This document shows, one piece after another, positions 60,626-64,000 of a DNA stretch of 64,000 nucleotides (the stretch's first letter is position 1; every line of letters starts with the position of its first letter). A program made the translations under genes and the position numbers. The DNA comes from Paramecium pentaurelia (lineage: Eukaryota > Ciliophora > Oligohymenophorea > Peniculida > Parameciidae), in assembly GCA_905183005.1 (NCBI GenBank), contig CAJJDO010000025.1, positions 590,667-654,666 of the forward strand. The letters run 5' to 3'. The notes beneath the pieces are model-generated. The model was not told where the DNA came from, did not search any database, and saw only the letters and a list, made by a program, of their open reading frames with translations.

Positions 60626-62129
60626 TCATTTTACTTTAAATTAATCTATTTCAAAATAATCTATCCTATTTCCATCTTTATTAATTGCATAAACATATTA
60701 TTTCCCATTATCATAATTATATACCCAAAAATGAGCTTATCTACTTGATTTTTCTATTATTGCATGTTCAACTTTATTAGCAGACTATATTCCCATTGCT
60801 CCATTTCCTACATAATAAGTATTCCCAGGATAAACTTTTAATTTACTATCAGATTTAAGAACTTAAATTCTTTTAGTTCTTTTAAAATTATGTTTATGAT
60901 GTTCAAAAACTAAAACAACTTTATTTAATTCATCTCCTAAATTCCATAAAAACTTTTCATCCTCTACTTATAGAGGAACAACTGGTACATGATAACTAAC
61001 TAAATTAACTTTATTTTTCTCTATACAATTTTATAAAAACTCTTTTTGGCTCTCAGAACTAAATATATATTTTAATATACTTTGTCATATATCCACTATC
61101 AATTGTAATAAAATTAATGGGTCCGATTCTATGAACAAAATATGAAGTTCTATCTTAAACCAAAGGAATTTATTTATTAATCAACTATTATGGAAACATT
61201 TAAATTATATTGGGTACTTTTTAATTTTATTAATTATTGTATAACAATTAAGGATCAGTAACTCTTCCAACATCATGATTACCAATTGAAAATATTAAGG
61301 GTATCAATTTCCCTTTTTATTTACATAAATTTTCATATAAATCTAAGAATTTATCCCAACATGTTGTGCATTAAATAAATCCATTATCATATGCCACATC
61401 TCCTCCTATATTGATTGCATCAATTTGAGGTACAGATTCCATAGCTTTCCATATTTGAATAGAAGTTTCAGTGTAACCTGAATCACCTCCATCTATTATT
61501 ACTATATTAGTAGAATTAAAATCATAGTAATAATATTCACCTAACAATTTTGAACCATCAAAAATTTGTATTTTATTTTATTTCTTATCTACCTGAATAA
61601 CACTATGATAAACATATCTATCATATAATTTTGTATTTGTGATACGTTATTAAACAGAATTACAATAGACTACATAATTAGACTAATCTTGAATTTAGAA
61701 GTTGAATATGATTGCATTATGATATTATGTCAATGTTATATATGAATGAAATTTCTAATTATCTAAAAACAATCTAGTGAATTAAGTACTGAAAGCAGCA
61801 CCATCTAAACTAAAAATGAAACCTTGATCGATATTATGCATTGCAAAACAAACATCATATGTGAGTAAATAGAGTATTACAACAATAATTATCCTAGAGA
61901 GTGAATTTCTATTGTAAATAATTAGAATAATCAATGATAGGTATTTAAAATCTCCAAACCAAGAGAAAGACAAAATTGCTAAATTAATAGTAATGGATAC
62001 AAGGTTCTTGAATTTTTTTTACTTATAGAAAATCAATCCAAAAATTAACAAATTGACTAAAACTAATATTTGTAAATATTATTCAGCTGTGAAATACTTT
62101 CCTTTTAGAATAGGCATCCATTCAAACAT
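60626..62129 (-). CDS. Membrane-anchored purple-acid-phosphatase-like metallophosphoesterase
   Basis: One 22-nt intron near 61060 leaves exactly 494 codons. The N-terminal ~110 residues contain three or four membrane helices (LQILVLVNLLIFGLIFYK, LVSITINLAILSFSWFG, and RIIIVVILYLLTYDVCFA). The catalytic domain follows with the metal-binding motifs of the calcineurin-like fold in order: IIDGGDSG, GGDVAYDNG, FSIGNHDVGR, LVSYHVPVVP and FEHHKHNFKR (GHxH-type, with the Gly replaced by Glu). PAPs hydrolyse phosphate monoesters at a two-metal centre. The ectodomain would face the lumen or outside after the helices. The first motif in other PAPs is FGDMG-like, so IDGGDSG is a modest variation. The first 187 coding bases are repeated at 63015-63201 by the second assembly duplication. 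Confidence 0.88.
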
Positions 62130-62132
62130 TTA

Positions 62133-62653
62133 TCAATAATATATATTAATATATATATATATTAAATAATATTATTTCATTCGGTTAACTTCTGAACTCT
62201 AAATATTCAAATCTTTTTTATTATTTAATTTCTGAATGTAATACTTAAATCTATCAGAGAAATGAAAACGTTGACCTAGTATCACAGTTATTAAATTCAA
62301 CTATTTTTTTTGGACTTAAAATTATTAATTTTATATCTTAAATCACCTACATACAATAACTTTTAGAGATTTTTGTTGCTGTATTTCCAAAATAAATACA
62401 AATTCATATTATTTCATTTTGTGAATATTAATATTATGTATTTAACAAATTTTTAACTATTTTTGAAAGTTATTAGTTTCTGCTTAAATATAAAATAACT
62501 CTGTTTTTTTTTTATAGTGATGATAAAATTGAATCATTATAAGATTAATTTATCTTAAACATATTTTTGATTATAAAGTAATTATTTTATACATACTTCT
62601 ATAATTTTAGAAACAAAAAAAAGTAGAATAATAGAAATAAATTAAAATTACAT
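62133..62653 (-). other. Coding-like exons, structure unresolved
   Basis: Several minus-strand pieces read as protein: MFKINQSYNDSILSSLQKKN (from about 62563), EFVFILEIQQQKSLKVIV, then after a 36-nt intron-like gap LNLITVILGQRFHFSDRFKY and IQKLNNKKDLNIQSSEVNRM, ending at TGA 62133-62135. I could not join the first piece to the second. The last stop would lie three bases before the phosphatase ATG, which is too close for a normal gene boundary, so the C-terminus is doubtful. It could belong with the ORF at 62654-62950. No family is recognised. Confidence 0.35.
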
Positions 62654-62950
62654 TCATATTCCTAGTTATTTTTTTGGCTTGAATAAACAATATTTTTTAA
62701 TTTAACCATACATTTCTTTTGGTTAGGCATCTAAACTTATAAACTAATGATCAAATTTATTTGATTTATTAAATTGAATTAAGGATTCCATCAACCTGCT
62801 TTAAACCATTCCAAATTTATTATTCTAATAAAACTAAATTTTTTATTTGTTATATTTTACTTCTTATAATTCATTCAATTCAACCCACTTAAAATTCTTA
62901 ATTTCTTATTCTTAAATTTTAATGGATTAATTATTATTTTGTAATCTCAT
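62654..62950 (-). CDS. Small protein or first exon of a larger gene
   Basis: A 99-codon intronless frame from ATG 62948-62950 (MRLQNNNQSIKIQEQEIKN) to TGA 62654-62656. The inner part has a convincing residue mix: FKWVELNELQEVKYNKQKIQ and SNKFDHQFISLDAQPKEMYG. It may be a complete small gene or the first exon of the unresolved gene to its left. A partial second copy (63726-64000) is produced by the assembly duplication and should not be counted as a paralog. Confidence 0.5.
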
Positions 62951-63013
62951 TAAAATAACAAAATATAAATCTGCTTAATACTAATTAGCAATGGGTAGAT
63001 CCCTAATTAAAAA

Positions 63014-63014
63014 N
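63014..63014. other. Assembly gap (single N)
   Basis: One undetermined base exactly at the junction of the second duplication, marking a scaffold join. Confidence 0.95.
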
Positions 63015-64000
63015 ATTTAAAATCTCCAAACCAAGAGAAAGACAAAATTGCTAAATTAATAGTAATGGATACAAGGTTCTTGAATTTTTTTTACTTATAG
63101 AAAATCAATCCAAAAATTAACAAATTGACTAAAACTAATATTTGTAAATATTATTCAGCTGTGAAATACTTTCCTTTTAGAATAGGCATCCATTCAAACA
63201 TTTATCAATAATATATATTAATATATATATATATTAAATAATATTATTTCATTCGGTTAACTTCTGAACTCTAAATATTCAAATCTTTTTTATTATTTAA
63301 TTTCTGAATGTAATACTTAAATCTATCAGAGAAATGAAAACGTTGACCTAGTATCACAGTTATTAAATTCAACTATTTTTTTTGGACTTAAAATTATTAA
63401 TTTTATATCTTAAATCACCTACATACAATAACTTTTAGAGATTTTTGTTGCTGTATTTCCAAAATAAATACAAATTCATATTATTTCATTTTGTGAATAT
63501 TAATATTATGTATTTAACAAATTTTTAACTATTTTTGAAAGTTATTAGTTTCTGCTTAAATATAAAATAACTCTGTTTTTTTTTTATAGTGATGATAAAA
63601 TTGAATCATTATAAGATTAATTTATCTTAAACATATTTTTGATTATAAAGTAATTATTTTATACATACTTCTATAATTTTAGAAACAAAAAAAAGTAGAA
63701 TAATAGAAATAAATTAAAATTACATTCATATTCCTAGTTATTTTTTTGGCTTGAATAAACAATATTTTTTAATTTAACCATACATTTCTTTTGGTTAGGC
63801 ATCTAAACTTATAAACTAATGATCAAATTTATTTGATTTATTAAATTGAATTAAGGATTCCATCAACCTGCTTTAAACCATTCCAAATTTATTATTCTAA
63901 TAAAACTAAATTTTTTATTTGTTATATTTTACTTCTTATAATTCATTCAATTCAACCCACTTAAAATTCTTAATTTCTTATTCTTAAATTTTAATGGATT
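63015..64000. repeat. Assembly duplication 2, second copy (cut by window end)
   Basis: A perfect repeat of 61943-62928. It holds a 187-base copy of the 5' end of the phosphatase gene (63015-63201), a copy of the unresolved exons (about 63205-63725) and most of the small ORF (63726-64000). None of these should be counted as separate genes. Confidence 0.92.

Larger units (their letters stand above)
61943..63013. repeat. Assembly duplication 2, first copy
   Basis: Sequence from 61943 on is repeated base for base from 63015 to the end of the window (986 bases visible), with a single N at 63014 between. The first copy would be 1,071 bases long if the repeat runs to the N. It begins inside the phosphatase gene and covers the unresolved exons upstream of it. 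The picture is the same as at 31532, an unmerged contig overlap. Confidence 0.92.

Noticed and set aside
1..64000. Search for tRNA, rRNA, snRNA, CRISPR arrays, telomere repeats and transposons.
   Set aside because: No T-loop GGTTCGA-type sequence in a cloverleaf, no spaced direct repeats, no GGGGTT/GGGTTT arrays and no transposase motif were found by eye.

Overview
The window reads as macronuclear DNA of a ciliate, most likely a Paramecium. It is very AT-rich. Every convincing reading frame treats TAA and TAG as glutamine and ends only at TGA. Genes are closely packed on both strands. They are cut by tiny GT..AG introns, mostly 20-37 nt, and removing these brings the frames together exactly: for most genes the spliced length is a whole number of codons. 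I see no rRNA, tRNA, CRISPR array, bacterial operon or transposon.

Layout. 1-8.2 kb: the end of a coiled-coil gene and a ~2,400-residue USP-type deubiquitinase, both on the minus strand. 8.5-16.1 kb: a PH-type pseudokinase, a dual-specificity phosphatase, a CRIB/PAK-like pseudokinase and the PTS2 receptor PEX7, with two gene-poor stretches between them. 16.2-23.5 kb: a type I membrane protein, a small unknown protein, a D-Ala-D-Ala-carboxypeptidase-like S11 peptidase, an IQ/MORN protein and an RS-tailed protein. 23.7-27.7 kb: a giant coiled-coil protein. 27.8-28.9 kb: two small unknown proteins. 29.1-35.1 kb: a large TmcB-like membrane protein interrupted by an assembly error. 35.6-38.8 kb: a Q-rich protein, an SF-assemblin and a VIT/CCC1 transporter. 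39.2-43.4 kb: a truncated TmcB-like copy facing a small gene fragment. 44.4-52.8 kb: an 8.3-kb gene for a cysteine-rich multi-pass surface protein. 53-56.6 kb: an EF-hand protein and a Q/P-rich protein. 57-64 kb: a PP6-type phosphatase, a CK1-like pseudokinase, an unknown protein, a purple-acid-phosphatase-like membrane enzyme, unresolved exons and a second assembly duplication.

How the genes fit together. Nothing behaves like an operon. The gene set is ordinary ciliate biology: cytoskeleton and cilia (SF-assemblin, coiled coil, EF-hand, MORN), signalling (two phosphatases and three kinase-fold proteins), ubiquitin turnover, peroxisomal import, metal storage and surface membrane proteins.

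The points most worth attention: (1) all three kinase-fold genes lack the catalytic aspartate of the HRD motif and most other active-site residues, so each looks like a pseudokinase from a different family; (2) a bacterial-type penicillin-binding-family peptidase keeps all three active-site motifs and carries a ciliate intron; (3) two perfect ~1.1-kb tandem duplications, each split by a single N, are almost certainly unmerged contig overlaps, and collapsing the first restores a single 1,630-codon frame; (4) some loci look decayed or recoded, with in-frame TGA codons.
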